The notes under the pieces are model-generated. The model made no database searches. It was given only the letters and a program-made list of their open reading frames with translations, and was not told the origin of the DNA. Positions 10,201 to 19,745 of a stretch of 64,000 nt of DNA are shown piece by piece. The stretch is from Planctomyces sp. SH-PL14 (lineage in GTDB: Bacteria > Planctomycetota > Planctomycetia > Planctomycetales > Planctomycetaceae). Position numbers and translations under genes: made by a program. How positions within the stretch are numbered: position 1 is the stretch's first letter; every line of letters starts with the position of its first letter. The DNA is taken from assembly GCF_001610835.1 (NCBI RefSeq), contig NZ_CP011270.1, forward strand, positions 6,528,001 through 6,592,000, read 5' to 3'.

Positions 10201-10518
10201 CTAAGTCGTGGCCTTGATCTTGATGTCCACGCCGGCGGGGAGCGACAGCTTGTTGAGAGCGTCGATCGTCTTGCCGGTCGGCTGGACGATATCGATCACC
10301 CGCTTGTGCGTCCGGATTTCGAACTGCTCGCGGGACTTCTTGTCAATGTGCGGGCTGCGGAGGACGGTATAACGCTCGATCCGCGTGGGGAGCGGAATCG
10401 GTCCGTGAACCACCGCCCCCGTCCGCTTGGCCGTGTCAACGATGTCGGAAGCCGACTGATCGAGCACCGTGTGATCGTAGGCTTCCATCCGAATTCGAAT
10501 TCGCTCGTTGCCAGCCAC
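10201..10518 (-). CDS. rpsJ: 30S ribosomal protein S10
   Basis: S10 (105 aa), first gene of the operon, which also acts in antitermination with NusB in other bacteria. The GTG at 10518 is preceded by AAGAGGT about 9 nt upstream. The sequence [37 protein letters not shown] and [18 protein letters not shown] is diagnostic. About 268 bp separate it from rplC, wider than other gaps in the operon and without a recognisable gene. Confidence 0.97.
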   Translation of the reverse strand: MAGNERIRIRMEAYDHTVLDQSASDIVDTAKRTGAVVHGPIPLPTRIERYTVLRSPHIDKKSREQFEIRTHKRVIDIVQPTGKTIDALNKLSLPAGVDIKIKATT

Positions 10519-10584
10519 CGAACGTTACCTCTTGTTTCAGTGCCTGAGCTGCCGCACGTCGCGTTGCAACTCTGCTTACGTCAA

Positions 10585-10632
10585 TGCTTTCCGACGAAAG
10601 CACCCCGCCCTCGAGACACCGGGAGCGGGGTG
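10585..10632 (-). promoter_or_regulatory. tandem hairpins in the 5' leader of the ribosomal operon
   Basis: Two adjacent perfect hairpins lie between the rpsJ promoter and its GTG. The first has an 8-bp stem, 10601-10608 pairing with 10625-10632 (CACCCCGC/GCGGGGTG), starting about 5 nt after the predicted transcription start. The second has a 7-bp stem and 4-nt loop, 10585-10591 with 10596-10602 (TGCTTTC/GAAAGCA). They share two bases, so the stems may compete. No T-run follows, which argues against a simple terminator. A leader role is inferred. Confidence 0.6.
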
Positions 10633-10643
10633 GGAAGCGAGGG

Positions 10644-10672
10644 ATGATAAGAATGCGCCCGCGGAGTGTCAA
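10644..10672 (-). promoter_or_regulatory. sigma70-type promoter of the ribosomal protein operon
   Basis: Reading leftward, a perfect -35 TTGACA (10672-10667) is separated by exactly 17 bp from TATCAT (10649-10644, 5 of 6 matches to TATAAT). Transcription would start near 10637, leaving a leader of about 119 nt before the rpsJ GTG. It lies between the lipoprotein stop (10756) and rpsJ, so the operon need not depend on upstream transcription. Confidence 0.8.
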
Positions 10673-10755
10673 TTGAGTGGGGCGGGTTTACGTCGTTTCC
10701 GGACAGATTCACGACCGGTCGTCAAGGGGGATCCGGCGACCTCATCGCGATTTGA

Positions 10756-11169
10756 TTAGTCTTTCAAAATCAGTTCAACCGGTTTGCCGTCGGTCGGGAC
10801 CGTGGCGGTCAGGCCGGAGGTCCTCAAGTTGGCGTACTTCGCAGGGAAAATCGGTTGGAGGGGACGTTTCGATTCCGGCGTTCCGGGCATCGGCGGGGGT
10901 GTGGAAGGGGCGAGGCAGATGGCGTGCTTTCCGGCGACTGCTCCGGACTGTCCGTTGGTCTTGAGAACAAATGTTCCGTCCGAGCCGGTCGTCGCGAAGG
11001 CGGCGGGGCCGGAGGCGGGTACGAAACTGACGTTCAGGCCCGCGGCCGGCGACCCCTTGTAGGTCACGACGCCGCGGACGGGGCTCAGGTTCGGGATCCG
11101 CGGCTTCCCTCCACATCCGGCGGCCAGGAGCGGAACCAGAAGTAGACAGGCGTGCAGGCTGGGGCTCAT
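10756..11169 (-). CDS. lipoprotein with carboxypeptidase-regulatory-like (Ig-fold) domain
   Basis: Predicted 137-aa lipoprotein. The ATG at 11169 gives a short signal sequence ending in the lipobox LAAGC (cysteine about residue 18). The mature part begins with VRGVVTYKGSPAAGLNVSFVP, the start of a carboxypeptidase-regulatory-like beta-sandwich, and ends FPAKYANLRTSGLTATVPTD, a tail common in planctomycete lipoproteins. It lies 99 bp downstream of a DUF1559 gene on the same strand, the same pairing as at 31.6-33.3 kb. Function is unknown; a structural or ligand-binding role at the envelope is inferred. Confidence 0.85.
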   Translation of the reverse strand: MSPSLHACLLLVPLLAAGCGGKPRIPNLSPVRGVVTYKGSPAAGLNVSFVPASGPAAFATTGSDGTFVLKTNGQSGAVAGKHAICLAPSTPPPMPGTPESKRPLQPIFPAKYANLRTSGLTATVPTDGKPVELILKD

Positions 11170-11268
11170 GGGAATGTCGGACTCAGGGAGGACGTTGGCC
11201 CGACAGTCGAAGCGGAAAAATTCAGAACGCCTGGTGAAAGTGGAAGGCAACGGGGATCGACGGGGGTG

Positions 11269-12213
<945 letters not shown>

Positions 12214-12378
12214 CCCATCCCCTCCGACGCCAAAAACGGCTGATCGCCCCCTCGACTGAGCCGTCGAGTTCGAATTTATCGTGCCTAGTGCGGTGTGGGT
12301 CGTCAAGCGGCGACAGGAGGCTGCGGCGCTGCTACGCTCGCTCGTTTTCCGTCCGCCCCATCCCTCTCCGCCGGTGTC

Positions 12379-13167
12379 ATGCCCAAGCTGAAAACCGTCG
12401 CCGCCAGCATTTACGACTTCCCCAAGTATTACGACATGGTGTTCAACGCCGACTGGGGGACGGAGCTGAAGTTCATCGAGGCGGCTCTGGAGAAGCATTC
12501 TCGGCGGACCGTGAAACGGGTGTTCGAGCCGGCGTGCGGGACCGGCCGGCTGCTGGTGAAGCTTGCCAAACGCGGGTACGAGGCGTCAGGCAACGACCTC
12601 AATCCCAAGGCGGTCGCCTACTGCAATCGCCGGCTGCGGAGGCACGGGCTCCCCGAGACCGTCGAGGTGGGGGACATGTCCGCTTTTCGGCTGAAACGGA
12701 AGGTCGACGCGGGATTTAACCTGATCAATACGTTTCGTCATCTGGGGACGGAGGAGCAGGCGGAGGGGCATCTCCGCTGCATGGCGGAGGCCTTGAATCG
12801 GGGCGGGATTTACCTGCTGGGGCTGCACCTGCTCGCGAAGCGAGGGGAGCTGTGCGACGAGGAGTCATGGTCCGCGAAGCGGGGTGGGACCTCGGTGACG
12901 TCCCACATGTGGACCAAGAAGATCGATCGGCCGGGGCGGATGGAGTATCTCGGGATGACGATTGACGTCGTCGGTCCGACGGAGGAGTTCCGGATTGATG
13001 ACGAGATGCATTACCGGACCTACACGATGTCGGAGATGCGGGATCTGCTGGGGCGTGTACCGGAGTTTGAGGTCGTCGAGACCTACAACTTTCACTGCGA
13101 TATCGACAAGCCGCAGAAGCTGGACGACTGGACGCAGGATGTGATTTACGTTCTGAAGCGGAAGTAA
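12379..13167 (+). CDS. class I SAM-dependent methyltransferase
   Basis: A 262-aa Rossmann-fold methyltransferase. Motif [21 protein letters not shown] (about residues 51-70), binds S-adenosylmethionine; the acidic motif II is GNDLNPKAV, and [14 protein letters not shown] covers the motif IV region. The start at 12379 ([20 protein letters not shown]) is preferred over an in-frame ATG at 12295. The substrate is not identifiable: YDFPKYYD-type starts occur in uncharacterised small-molecule methyltransferases. Monocistronic; a repeat copy follows 24 bp after the stop. Confidence 0.88.
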   Translation: MPKLKTVAASIYDFPKYYDMVFNADWGTELKFIEAALEKHSRRTVKRVFEPACGTGRLLVKLAKRGYEASGNDLNPKAVAYCNRRLRRHGLPETVEVGDMSAFRLKRKVDAGFNLINTFRHLGTEEQAEGHLRCMAEALNRGGIYLLGLHLLAKRGELCDEESWSAKRGGTSVTSHMWTKKIDRPGRMEYLGMTIDVVGPTEEFRIDDEMHYRTYTMSEMRDLLGRVPEFEVVETYNFHCDIDKPQKLDDWTQDVIYVLKRK

Positions 13168-13191
13168 GCGGTCGGTCGTCGGCTCGAACCG

Positions 13192-13526
13192 CTTTCGTGC
13201 CGGCACGACTGCGCTAGGTGAAACCCAACGTGCCACGGCCGCTGGGGTCAAGCGGGCCAAAAAACAACACAGGCCCCCTTGCCGCCGGAGGCACTTCCAT
13301 GAGGAACCGTGGTAAACAACGGATGTCCCTTTTGTGGTACCAGCGTTGAGGACTCCCTCACATCACACCGCTCGCTCTGGTATCCCCGCGGGTTGGTGAG
13401 GGGCATACGGCACGGTGTCCGCGCTTGGACACTCACTCCTTCAGGCATCTTTCGACGGCCAGGCCTCCGGCGGGCAAGAGGGCGTTGCCCCCTTGCATCC
13501 CCCACCAGGGTGCCCCTGGACCCGGT
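13192..13526 (+). repeat. structured intergenic repeat, copy 1
   Basis: First copy of the roughly 310-410 bp repeat family. It shows the shared blocks CCCAACGTGCCACGGC near the left end, TTGCCGCCGGAGGCA and GCCTCCGGCGGGCAA as inverted arms, the small hairpin GTGTCC-GCGCTT-GGACAC, and the right end CCCCTGGACCCGGT. The left-arm loop is the long module in the orientation CCAAAAAACAACACAGG. It lies between convergent genes and ends 15 bp from the M24-like stop codon. Confidence 0.9.
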
Positions 13527-13540
13527 GAAGTGCAGCCCCT

Positions 13541-14710
13541 CTATTCCCAGCCTGTGCCGGTCTCGCGGCAAAGAACATCCGGGAACGAATGCCTCTCCCC
13601 TTTGACCGTGATGCCCAGCATCGGCCATTGATCCGGAATCGTGAGCCACTCCGGACCCTCCGGTTGAACCAGCACCGTCTCACCCGTCAGCGCAAAACGA
13701 ACCCCGGGATGCCAGTGCACCACGGTGCCACTGCCCAGGGTTGCCGGCTCGTCCGGACGGACCGTCAGCCCCGGCTGGTCATACCCCAGCGTCTCCCCCT
13801 GATCCGCCAGCCGCCATTCGTCCGCCACGCCGAACTTCTCATAAATGCGGTGGACCCGTTTCCAGGTCTCGCCGATCGACCAGCCCGCGAGCGAGAAGTG
13901 CATGGCGGTCGCCAGCACCAGCGTTGCCGCATTGTGGGTTTCAACAATCGATGCGGGGGGCTGACCGAAACAGACACTGCGGGAGACCCCGACATAAAGC
14001 CCGTTGCGGCGGCCGATCGCCGAGAGCACGCAGTGCCGGTTGACCGTGTCGGTCCCAAAGCCCCAGTGGCGATACCGGTGACCCTGAAAGTCCGCCATCA
14101 CCTGCAGGCGATAGGGAGTGATGCCGTGCCGCAACAGGCGGTGGGCCAGGTGCCCCGCGACCTCGGACTCATTCTCTCCCTGACTGAAACTGCGAGCCGT
14201 CGCCTCGACAGCATGGGTGACTTCCCGGGCCAGCACGCGGATCCGGTTCGCCTCCAGATCGGTCAACGTCCGCCGGAAGTCCTGCAGCTCCGCGTCGATG
14301 CTCTGCGGGCCCGTGTCGTAAAGGACATTGCGGCCGCGGCACATGTCGTTGCAGAGCGTCCCGGTGATCTCCTGCCAGGGGCGCTCCTTGACCTGGAAAC
14401 CGAGGCCGTTGAGCTGATGATCGAAGATGTGGCTCGAGTCCACGTTGCTCGTCAGGATCACGCGGACGTCGCGGGTGATGAACAGCGCGGCAACCGGGTC
14501 CAGCGTGCCCGGGCGGGTGTTTTCCGTTCCGCAGGTGAACCAGGCGAAGTTGGCTGGAGAGCGGAGGAGCAGTCCGTCGACGTTCTTGAGAGAAATGTAT
14601 TCCGCCAGCAGTTGATGCTTGCGGTTGATAGACGCCGCACGGTCTACATCGAGAATCGGGATCTCCCCGGACGACGGGGGGGAGTAAGGTTCGAGTTCGG
14701 CGAAAGCCAT
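13541..14710 (-). CDS. M24 (creatinase/aminopeptidase P)-like protein, metal ligands apparently lost
   Basis: A 389-aa protein with the two-domain layout of the creatinase/aminopeptidase P family: an N-terminal domain (about residues 20-150, NVDGLLLRSPANFAWFTCG) and a C-terminal pita-bread-like domain (GENESEVAGHLAHRLLRHGI, then NGLYVGVSRSVCFG). In active M24 enzymes the second part supplies two Asp, a His and two Glu for two metals. I do not see the Asp pair, and the usual GGlHH-type motif is replaced by VVHWHPGVRFALTGE, so hydrolysis is doubtful. The ATG at 14710 is chosen by family length; a long open frame upstream is antisense to the next gene. Divergent from the GH3-type gene. Confidence 0.75.
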   Translation of the reverse strand: MAFAELEPYSPPSSGEIPILDVDRAASINRKHQLLAEYISLKNVDGLLLRSPANFAWFTCGTENTRPGTLDPVAALFITRDVRVILTSNVDSSHIFDHQLNGLGFQVKERPWQEITGTLCNDMCRGRNVLYDTGPQSIDAELQDFRRTLTDLEANRIRVLAREVTHAVEATARSFSQGENESEVAGHLAHRLLRHGITPYRLQVMADFQGHRYRHWGFGTDTVNRHCVLSAIGRRNGLYVGVSRSVCFGQPPASIVETHNAATLVLATAMHFSLAGWSIGETWKRVHRIYEKFGVADEWRLADQGETLGYDQPGLTVRPDEPATLGSGTVVHWHPGVRFALTGETVLVQPEGPEWLTIPDQWPMLGITVKGERHSFPDVLCRETGTGWE

Positions 14711-14848
14711 GCTCGCGAGTTTTCCTGTGAGATGCCGGAAAAACCGTGAACGTCCGCTCCAAGACGGGCAACACGCGAGCTTAGCAAACGGAGTGCACCC
14801 GACACAGATATTGATGTCGGATCGCAACAAATCGCGGAATCCTGGTGC

Positions 14849-16582
14849 ATGTGGCGTCATTTGCGATATCTGGGAGGGGCCGGAGTCCGCTATCGAACGC
14901 GCCGTCACGCCCGCGAATACCTGCATCTCCTGCAGAACTGTCGCGACGCTCAGCAGGTGAGCCTGCGAACGATCCTCGCCCTGAACGCCGACAGCGCGTT
15001 CAGCCGGGAACGGGGTCTCGATAGCACGCTTACGATCGAGGAATTCCGGCGACGGGTGCCAGTGGCGGGCTACGAAGCGTTCCGGCCCTACATCGAACGG
15101 ACGATGCGGGGAGAGGCGACTGCGCTCCTCGGCCAGGCCAACCCGCCCATCATGTTCGCGCAGACGAGCGGCACGACCGCCGCTTCGAAGTCGATCCCGA
15201 TCACGCGTCGGTTCCTCGACGATTACCGCCGCGGCTGGCAGGTGTGGGGGATCCGGAACTTCGACGATCATCCGCGCCTGCACCGGATGAACCTGTTCCA
15301 GGCGGTGAGCGATCACGACCAGTTCCGCTCCCCCTCCGGGCTGCCGTGCGGGAACATCAGCGGGCTCGTCCAAGCCATGCAGGGGCGGGTGATCAAGCTG
15401 CTCTACACCGTCCCGGACGCTGTGACGAAGGTCGCCGACCCGGAGGCGAAGTATTACGCCGCGCTGCGGCTGGGGATTGCCGACCCGCATGTCGGCTCGC
15501 TGATGACCGCCAACCCAAGCACGCTGGTCCTGATGGCGAAGCTGGCGGTCCGGTATGCCGAGTCTCTCATTCGCGATGTCCGCGACGGCACGCTCTCGAG
15601 CGAGTTCCCGTACGGCTCCGCCGATCACGACCGGCTCCGTCCGTGGATCCGGCGGCGGGATCCCGCGCGGGCCCGCGTCCTGGATAGGCTCGCCGAGAAG
15701 GCCGGGATGCTCCGGCCGCGCGACGTCTGGCCGGACCTGCAGGTCATCGCGGTCTGGACCGGCGGGAGCGTGGGGGCGTATCTGCCGCAGGTTCGCGAGT
15801 GGTACGGCGATGTTCCGTTCCGCGATCACGGACTCTCGGCGAGCGAAGGGCGGATGACGCTGCCGCTGGGGGACAACACGTCGGCGGGGCCGCTCGATGT
15901 CGGGACCCACTTCTTCGAGTTCATTCCGGTGAGCGAGATCGAATCGGCGTCGCCGACGGTCCTGCTGGCCGACGAACTGCGGGAGGGGGAGGAGTATTTC
16001 ATCCTGCTGACGACGGCCTCGGGGCTGTACCGCTACGACATCCGCGATGTTGTCCGCTGCACCGGGTTTCTGGGGACGACGCCGGTGCTGGAGTTCCGGC
16101 ACAAGGGGGCGCACATCTCCAGTATCACGGGAGAGAAGCTCACGGAATCGCAGGTGGCCGAGGCGCTGCGGGGGGCGAGCGAGCAGACGGGGCTGTGTCT
16201 CCCTCCGGTGACGCTCTGTCCGGCCTGGGGAGACCCACCGCGATACGAGTTGCTGGTGGAGGAGGATGAGACGACGCCGGCGGCGCGGTGGGTTCAGTTC
16301 GCCGAGGTGCTGGAGGGGCTGCTGCGGGCCGGGAACATTGAGTACGCCGACAAGCGGAAGACGCAGCGGTTGGCTGCCGTAGGGTTGCGGATTCTGGGGG
16401 CGGGGACCTGGGAGCGGTTCATTCGGGACCGGCAGACGCGGCCCGGCGGGAGCGTGGAGCAGTACAAGCATCCGATCCTGAAGCCGGATCTCAGCTTCGC
16501 GGAGACGCTGGTGCGGGAGTTCAGTCCGCAGTCGGTGTCGGCGGCGGCGAAACGGTCGCGATCGTCGCTGGAGCCTCGTTAG
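14849..16582 (+). CDS. GH3-family acyl-adenylating enzyme
   Basis: A 577-aa protein resembling the GH3 (auxin-responsive promoter) family of acyl-acid amido synthetases, which adenylate a carboxylic acid and often join it to an amino acid. Visible motifs are the nucleotide-binding FAQTSGTTAASKSIPIT (about residues 102-118), VWTGGSVGAYLPQVREWYG, SASEGRM (the YAASEG-like motif) and TTASGLYRYDIRDVVRCTGF (about 388-407), followed by FRHKGAHISSITGEKLTE. The substrate cannot be predicted. The gene diverges from the M24-like gene across a 138-bp gap, which suggests a shared promoter region. Confidence 0.85.
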   Translation: MWRHLRYLGGAGVRYRTRRHAREYLHLLQNCRDAQQVSLRTILALNADSAFSRERGLDSTLTIEEFRRRVPVAGYEAFRPYIERTMRGEATALLGQANPPIMFAQTSGTTAASKSIPITRRFLDDYRRGWQVWGIRNFDDHPRLHRMNLFQAVSDHDQFRSPSGLPCGNISGLVQAMQGRVIKLLYTVPDAVTKVADPEAKYYAALRLGIADPHVGSLMTANPSTLVLMAKLAVRYAESLIRDVRDGTLSSEFPYGSADHDRLRPWIRRRDPARARVLDRLAEKAGMLRPRDVWPDLQVIAVWTGGSVGAYLPQVREWYGDVPFRDHGLSASEGRMTLPLGDNTSAGPLDVGTHFFEFIPVSEIESASPTVLLADELREGEEYFILLTTASGLYRYDIRDVVRCTGFLGTTPVLEFRHKGAHISSITGEKLTESQVAEALRGASEQTGLCLPPVTLCPAWGDPPRYELLVEEDETTPAARWVQFAEVLEGLLRAGNIEYADKRKTQRLAAVGLRILGAGTWERFIRDRQTRPGGSVEQYKHPILKPDLSFAETLVREFSPQSVSAAAKRSRSSLEPR

Positions 16583-16883
16583 GGGGCGGGGGAAGAGGCT
16601 TGAGGCGGAAGGCTGAAGGTCGAGGGCGAACGGGAGGCCTTTGCTCGATCCGACGTCAATCGCCCACGATCCCGCTCAGCTCTTCGCTGGCTGCGTGTTT
16701 GAGCGATGAGCAGTGCCTCCGTTGTCGGTTCGTCCGCGCGGCGCGTGACTCGGCTCTGCAGCGATATCGGCCCTCGGATGGCGCCTTGAGAATCTTCCGA
16801 AATCCCGCGTGACTTTCCGGCGGCCGCTTCGCCAGTGGTAGCAGGCGGGAGACGTCTCCCGTCGATCCGGTGAGGTTCGCACG
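16583..16883. other. intergenic stretch without a supported gene
   Basis: Roughly 300 bp between the GH3-type gene and a small membrane protein. Reading frames on both strands are short and look like high-GC noise. No hairpin followed by a T-run and no clear promoter was seen. A GAGG sequence at about 16872 probably serves as the ribosome binding site of the next gene. Confidence 0.4.
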
Positions 16884-17222
16884 ATGACCCGGGACGATCC
16901 GGTTTCCGCTTTCGCCGACGGCGTTTCCAGCGCGTTGGGGGGCGTCGCGTGGTTTCTGACCCTGTTCGCGGCGGGGGCGTGGCTGGGGCTGTCGTATCGA
17001 GCGGGGAGCTGGGCCGACGGTCGGGAGACGTACTTCTTTCTGCTTGGATCGGTCCTGCTGGCCCCCTTCTCGCCGCAGCGGCTTCTGTGTTGGGGGACTT
17101 CCGTTGGTCTGTGGTTGATGGGACGCCGGTCACAGTCCGCGGTCGTGGGAGCCGGCGGCGGGCTGAGCGTCCTGCTGATCTGGGCTGGAATGGCGGCCTG
17201 GGAATGGAGACTGCGGTGGTGA
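16884..17222 (+). CDS. small hypothetical membrane protein
   Basis: A 112-aa hydrophobic protein with about three membrane segments (around residues 18-38, 48-65 and 85-107). The ATG at 16884 has GAGG about 9 nt upstream. No family was recognised. It is followed after 36 bp by a second small membrane protein on the same strand, so the two may form a transcription unit. Coding is supported by hydrophobic periodicity and the ribosome binding site only. Confidence 0.6.
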   Translation: MTRDDPVSAFADGVSSALGGVAWFLTLFAAGAWLGLSYRAGSWADGRETYFFLLGSVLLAPFSPQRLLCWGTSVGLWLMGRRSQSAVVGAGGGLSVLLIWAGMAAWEWRLRW

Positions 17223-17258
17223 CTGTGTTTCGAACGCCTGCGGAGTGAGGAGATGGCA

Positions 17259-17720
17259 ATGAGCCGAAACCTGAGCGACGAACGGCGGCGATGGTTCCTG
17301 AAGGGAGCGGCTGGGCTGGGGATCCTGCTCGGGGCGGCTCATCTGGCCGCCGATGTCTTCTGGATGAAGTTCAATTTCCGGGAGCATCCGACGCTCGGCC
17401 TGATGCTGGTCCTGTCTCCTTGCCTTTCGTTCTTGGTGCTCGGGCTGGTGGCCCGGTCTCAAGGCCGGGGCCGGTACCTCGTCTCGATGCCGAGCCTGTG
17501 CTTCGGGGCGGCGGTCGGAGTCGTCATCAACGTGTTCACGATCTGGATGGAGCTCATTGAGTTTCTGACGCCGTACAATGGCGGGGGCGCGAACATTGGA
17601 ATGGGGCTTCTGCTGCTCGGAACGCCGATCTTCACGCCGCCGCTGATGTTTGCGACCGTGCTCGCGGTCGAGCTGGCCGTTCGCAGCATCGGGCCGCGCA
17701 GGCCGCAGACTCATTCCTGA
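17259..17720 (+). CDS. hypothetical membrane protein
   Basis: A 153-aa protein with about four predicted transmembrane segments (near residues 12-32, 45-65, 78-98 and 112-140). The ATG at 17259 (MSRNLSDERRRWFLKGAAG) is preferred over the ATG at 17253 because GAGGAG lies 8 nt upstream of it. The N-terminal RRWFLKGAAGLG resembles a twin-arginine-like start but continues into a membrane helix. No function is recognised. The unit converges on the amidohydrolase gene. Confidence 0.65.
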   Translation: MSRNLSDERRRWFLKGAAGLGILLGAAHLAADVFWMKFNFREHPTLGLMLVLSPCLSFLVLGLVARSQGRGRYLVSMPSLCFGAAVGVVINVFTIWMELIEFLTPYNGGGANIGMGLLLLGTPIFTPPLMFATVLAVELAVRSIGPRRPQTHS

Positions 17721-17888
17721 AGCTTGACCGCCCTGGGGATCGAAACGCGGAGTCCCGTTCCCGGCGCGTTGCCCCAGGCGATGGCGTTTCACGCCTTCGG
17801 CGTGCCGGGCTCGATCCGAGGGCGATGACACGGCGCGACCGCGCCGGGCGCCTGCGAACCAGCAAGGGGAGGGCGACAGAACGGGACG

Positions 17889-19181
17889 TCAATTGCCCAG
17901 CGTCCTGGCGAGCTGGCCCGCTTTGACGATGCCGCCCTGCAGGACGGCGATGAATCGCCGGCGGTCTTCGAGGACGGAGATATCCGCGACGACGTCGCCG
18001 TCGACGATCAGGACGTCCGCCAGTTTGCCCGGTTCGAGCGTCCCGAGCTCGTGGCCGCGGCCGAGGATCTCCGCTCCGTTCCGGGTGGCGCAGCGGAGCG
18101 TTTCGAGCGGCGTGAAGCCGACGTGCCGGACGAAGAATGTCAGCTCGCGGGCGTAGTCGCCGTGCGGGTTCCAGGCGAAGCCGTAGTCGCCCCCCATGCC
18201 GAGCCGGCCGCCCGCCTTGAGGATCCGGCGGGCGCTCTCGGCGCCCCCTTCGAGCGTCTCCTTGTGGCCGTCGATGACCCGCGGCGGCAGACCGAACTCG
18301 GGGCCGCGGACGATGCTCGCGTATTCGAAGTAGAGGGCGGGCACGCAAGGGACGTCCCGCTCCAGCAGCAGGTCCATCGCCTCGTCGTCCATGAACGTGC
18401 CGTGCTCGATCGCGTCGTAGCCGGCGCGAAGGGCGTTCTTGATCCCTTCGGTGGCGCGGCAGTGGCCGGTCACCTTGAGTCCATGGTTGTGGGCGGTCGA
18501 GACAACCGCCGCCATCTCCTCGAAGGTCATGCAGAGTGTGTGGTGGTCGTTGATGTCCGGCGAGGCGGCGTCGCCCGTGGGGTAGGTCTTGACCCACTCG
18601 ACGCCGTCCTTGACGAGTTTGCGGACCGCCTGCCGCGCCTCGTGCGGGCCGTTGACGATCAGAACCAGCCCTTCCATCCCGATCTTGCGGAAGTCCGGGT
18701 TCCAGTCCATCAGGCCGCCGGCGCCGCAGATCTCCCGCCCGCTGGCGGCGAGCCGCGGGCCCGGCATCTGGTCCTCTTCGATCGCCTTCTTGAGCCAGAA
18801 GTCGATGTTGAACAGGCTCCCTCCGCTGCGGGCGGAAGTGTAGCCACATTCCAGGGCCAGCTTGGCGTTGCAAGCCGCGAGGAGCGTGACGTATTCGACC
18901 GGGTACTTGATATCGAGGTCTTCGAGGGCCGCGACGTTGAAGTAGGTCGGGTGGAAATGGGCCTCGACGAGCCCCGGCAGGATCGTTCCGCCGCGGGCGT
19001 CGATCGTCTGGTCCGGCTCTCGGTCCCGCGGGTGACCCGCGGCGGCCAGTCCGGCGATCGGGCCGGCGTAAGCGATCCGGCCCTCTTCAATGAGCAGGGC
19101 AGCGTCGGGGATCGGCGGAGTGCCGTTTCCGTCGACGAGCTGGCCGTTCCGAATCAGCGTGCAACCGGTCCCGGAGCGCAT
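17889..19181 (-). CDS. metal-dependent amidohydrolase (imidazolonepropionase/prolidase-like)
   Basis: A 430-aa amidohydrolase-superfamily enzyme, start at 19181. Metal-binding residues are visible in order: the HxH pair EAHFHPTYF (H75, H77), VKTYPTGD at the position of the bridging Lys, GHCRATEG, AIEHGTFMDD, and the catalytic Asp region LGMGGDYGFAWN. The small N- and C-terminal beta domain is present (NGQLVDGNG; LEPGKLADVLIVDGD). The subgroup resembles imidazolonepropionase-like or Xaa-Pro dipeptidase-like cytosolic enzymes; the substrate is unknown. Confidence 0.88.
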   Translation of the reverse strand: MRSGTGCTLIRNGQLVDGNGTPPIPDAALLIEEGRIAYAGPIAGLAAAGHPRDREPDQTIDARGGTILPGLVEAHFHPTYFNVAALEDLDIKYPVEYVTLLAACNAKLALECGYTSARSGGSLFNIDFWLKKAIEEDQMPGPRLAASGREICGAGGLMDWNPDFRKIGMEGLVLIVNGPHEARQAVRKLVKDGVEWVKTYPTGDAASPDINDHHTLCMTFEEMAAVVSTAHNHGLKVTGHCRATEGIKNALRAGYDAIEHGTFMDDEAMDLLLERDVPCVPALYFEYASIVRGPEFGLPPRVIDGHKETLEGGAESARRILKAGGRLGMGGDYGFAWNPHGDYARELTFFVRHVGFTPLETLRCATRNGAEILGRGHELGTLEPGKLADVLIVDGDVVADISVLEDRRRFIAVLQGGIVKAGQLARTLGN

Positions 19182-19326
19182 GGGACGTGGCCTCGAAAGG
19201 GGGACTGATGGACGTGGCCCGATTCTGCCGTGAGAGATCGGCCCGCACAAGCAGCGACGGCTTGAGTCTCAACCGGAAGGCCGGCCCCGCCGAACGCGAA
19301 GGTCTGTGGCGAGATTCCAGCAGAGC

Positions 19327-19352
19327 GCTGGGTTTCGAAGACTCAACCCAGC
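19327..19352 (-). terminator. hairpin directly after the small membrane protein gene
   Basis: A perfect 8-bp stem, 19327-19334 (GCTGGGTT) with 19345-19352 (AACCCAGC), begins at the base after the stop codon of the leftward gene ending at 19353. It resembles an intrinsic terminator stem but is not followed by a T-run, so termination is uncertain. It may instead be a dispersed palindrome. Confidence 0.4.
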
Positions 19353-19745
19353 CTACGACGAACCTTCCCCGGAGACGGCCTCGGTCCTGTGCCACCCGTC
19401 TTGAACCATGTCTCGGATGTCAGACGCGAACAGGAAGGTTGAGAGAAAGAACACGAGTCCGAGAGGAAGGGCCGCGAATTGGAAGCCCCTGGTCAACACG
19501 CCGGTCAGCTCAAGAACGAATCGCAGCGTCGCTTCATCCTCGAACTGAATGTGGCTCGCCACACTGGAAGCACACATTGCGGTGGAAAGGACCAGCCCCG
19601 AAGCCGAAAGAAGGCACGCGAAGAATGTTTTCGACAGCAGCGCTGTGGCCGAGAGACTTCGCTGCGACCGGATTCGCCAGATGAGACTTGCTACGGCGAC
19701 TGAGACGCACCCCGCAATCAACACGCTCAACAAGACCGCGGCCAC
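19353..19745 (-). CDS. hypothetical membrane protein
   Basis: A 130-aa protein with about three hydrophobic segments (near residues 3-23, 36-60 and 85-107) separated by basic or polar loops. The first segment ends LIWRIRSQRS, a positive-inside arrangement. No domain was recognised. Supported by the hydrophobic pattern and a hairpin right after its stop; no strong ribosome binding site was seen. Confidence 0.5.
   Translation of the reverse strand: MAAVLLSVLIAGCVSVAVASLIWRIRSQRSLSATALLSKTFFACLLSASGLVLSTAMCASSVASHIQFEDEATLRFVLELTGVLTRGFQFAALPLGLVFFLSTFLFASDIRDMVQDGWHRTEAVSGEGSS

Noticed and set aside
10585-10632. Hairpins before rpsJ as an intrinsic terminator of the upstream lipoprotein gene
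   Set aside because: No T-run follows, and the rpsJ promoter lies upstream of the hairpins, so a leader element fits better; partial termination cannot be excluded.
14711-16471. Leftward extension of the M24-like frame by almost 600 codons
   Set aside because: Antisense to the GH3-type gene. The family N-terminus and divergent arrangement support a start at 14710.
17788-17806. CACGCC-TTC-GGCGTG hairpin between the membrane protein and amidohydrolase genes as a terminator
   Set aside because: Short stem, no T-run on either strand.
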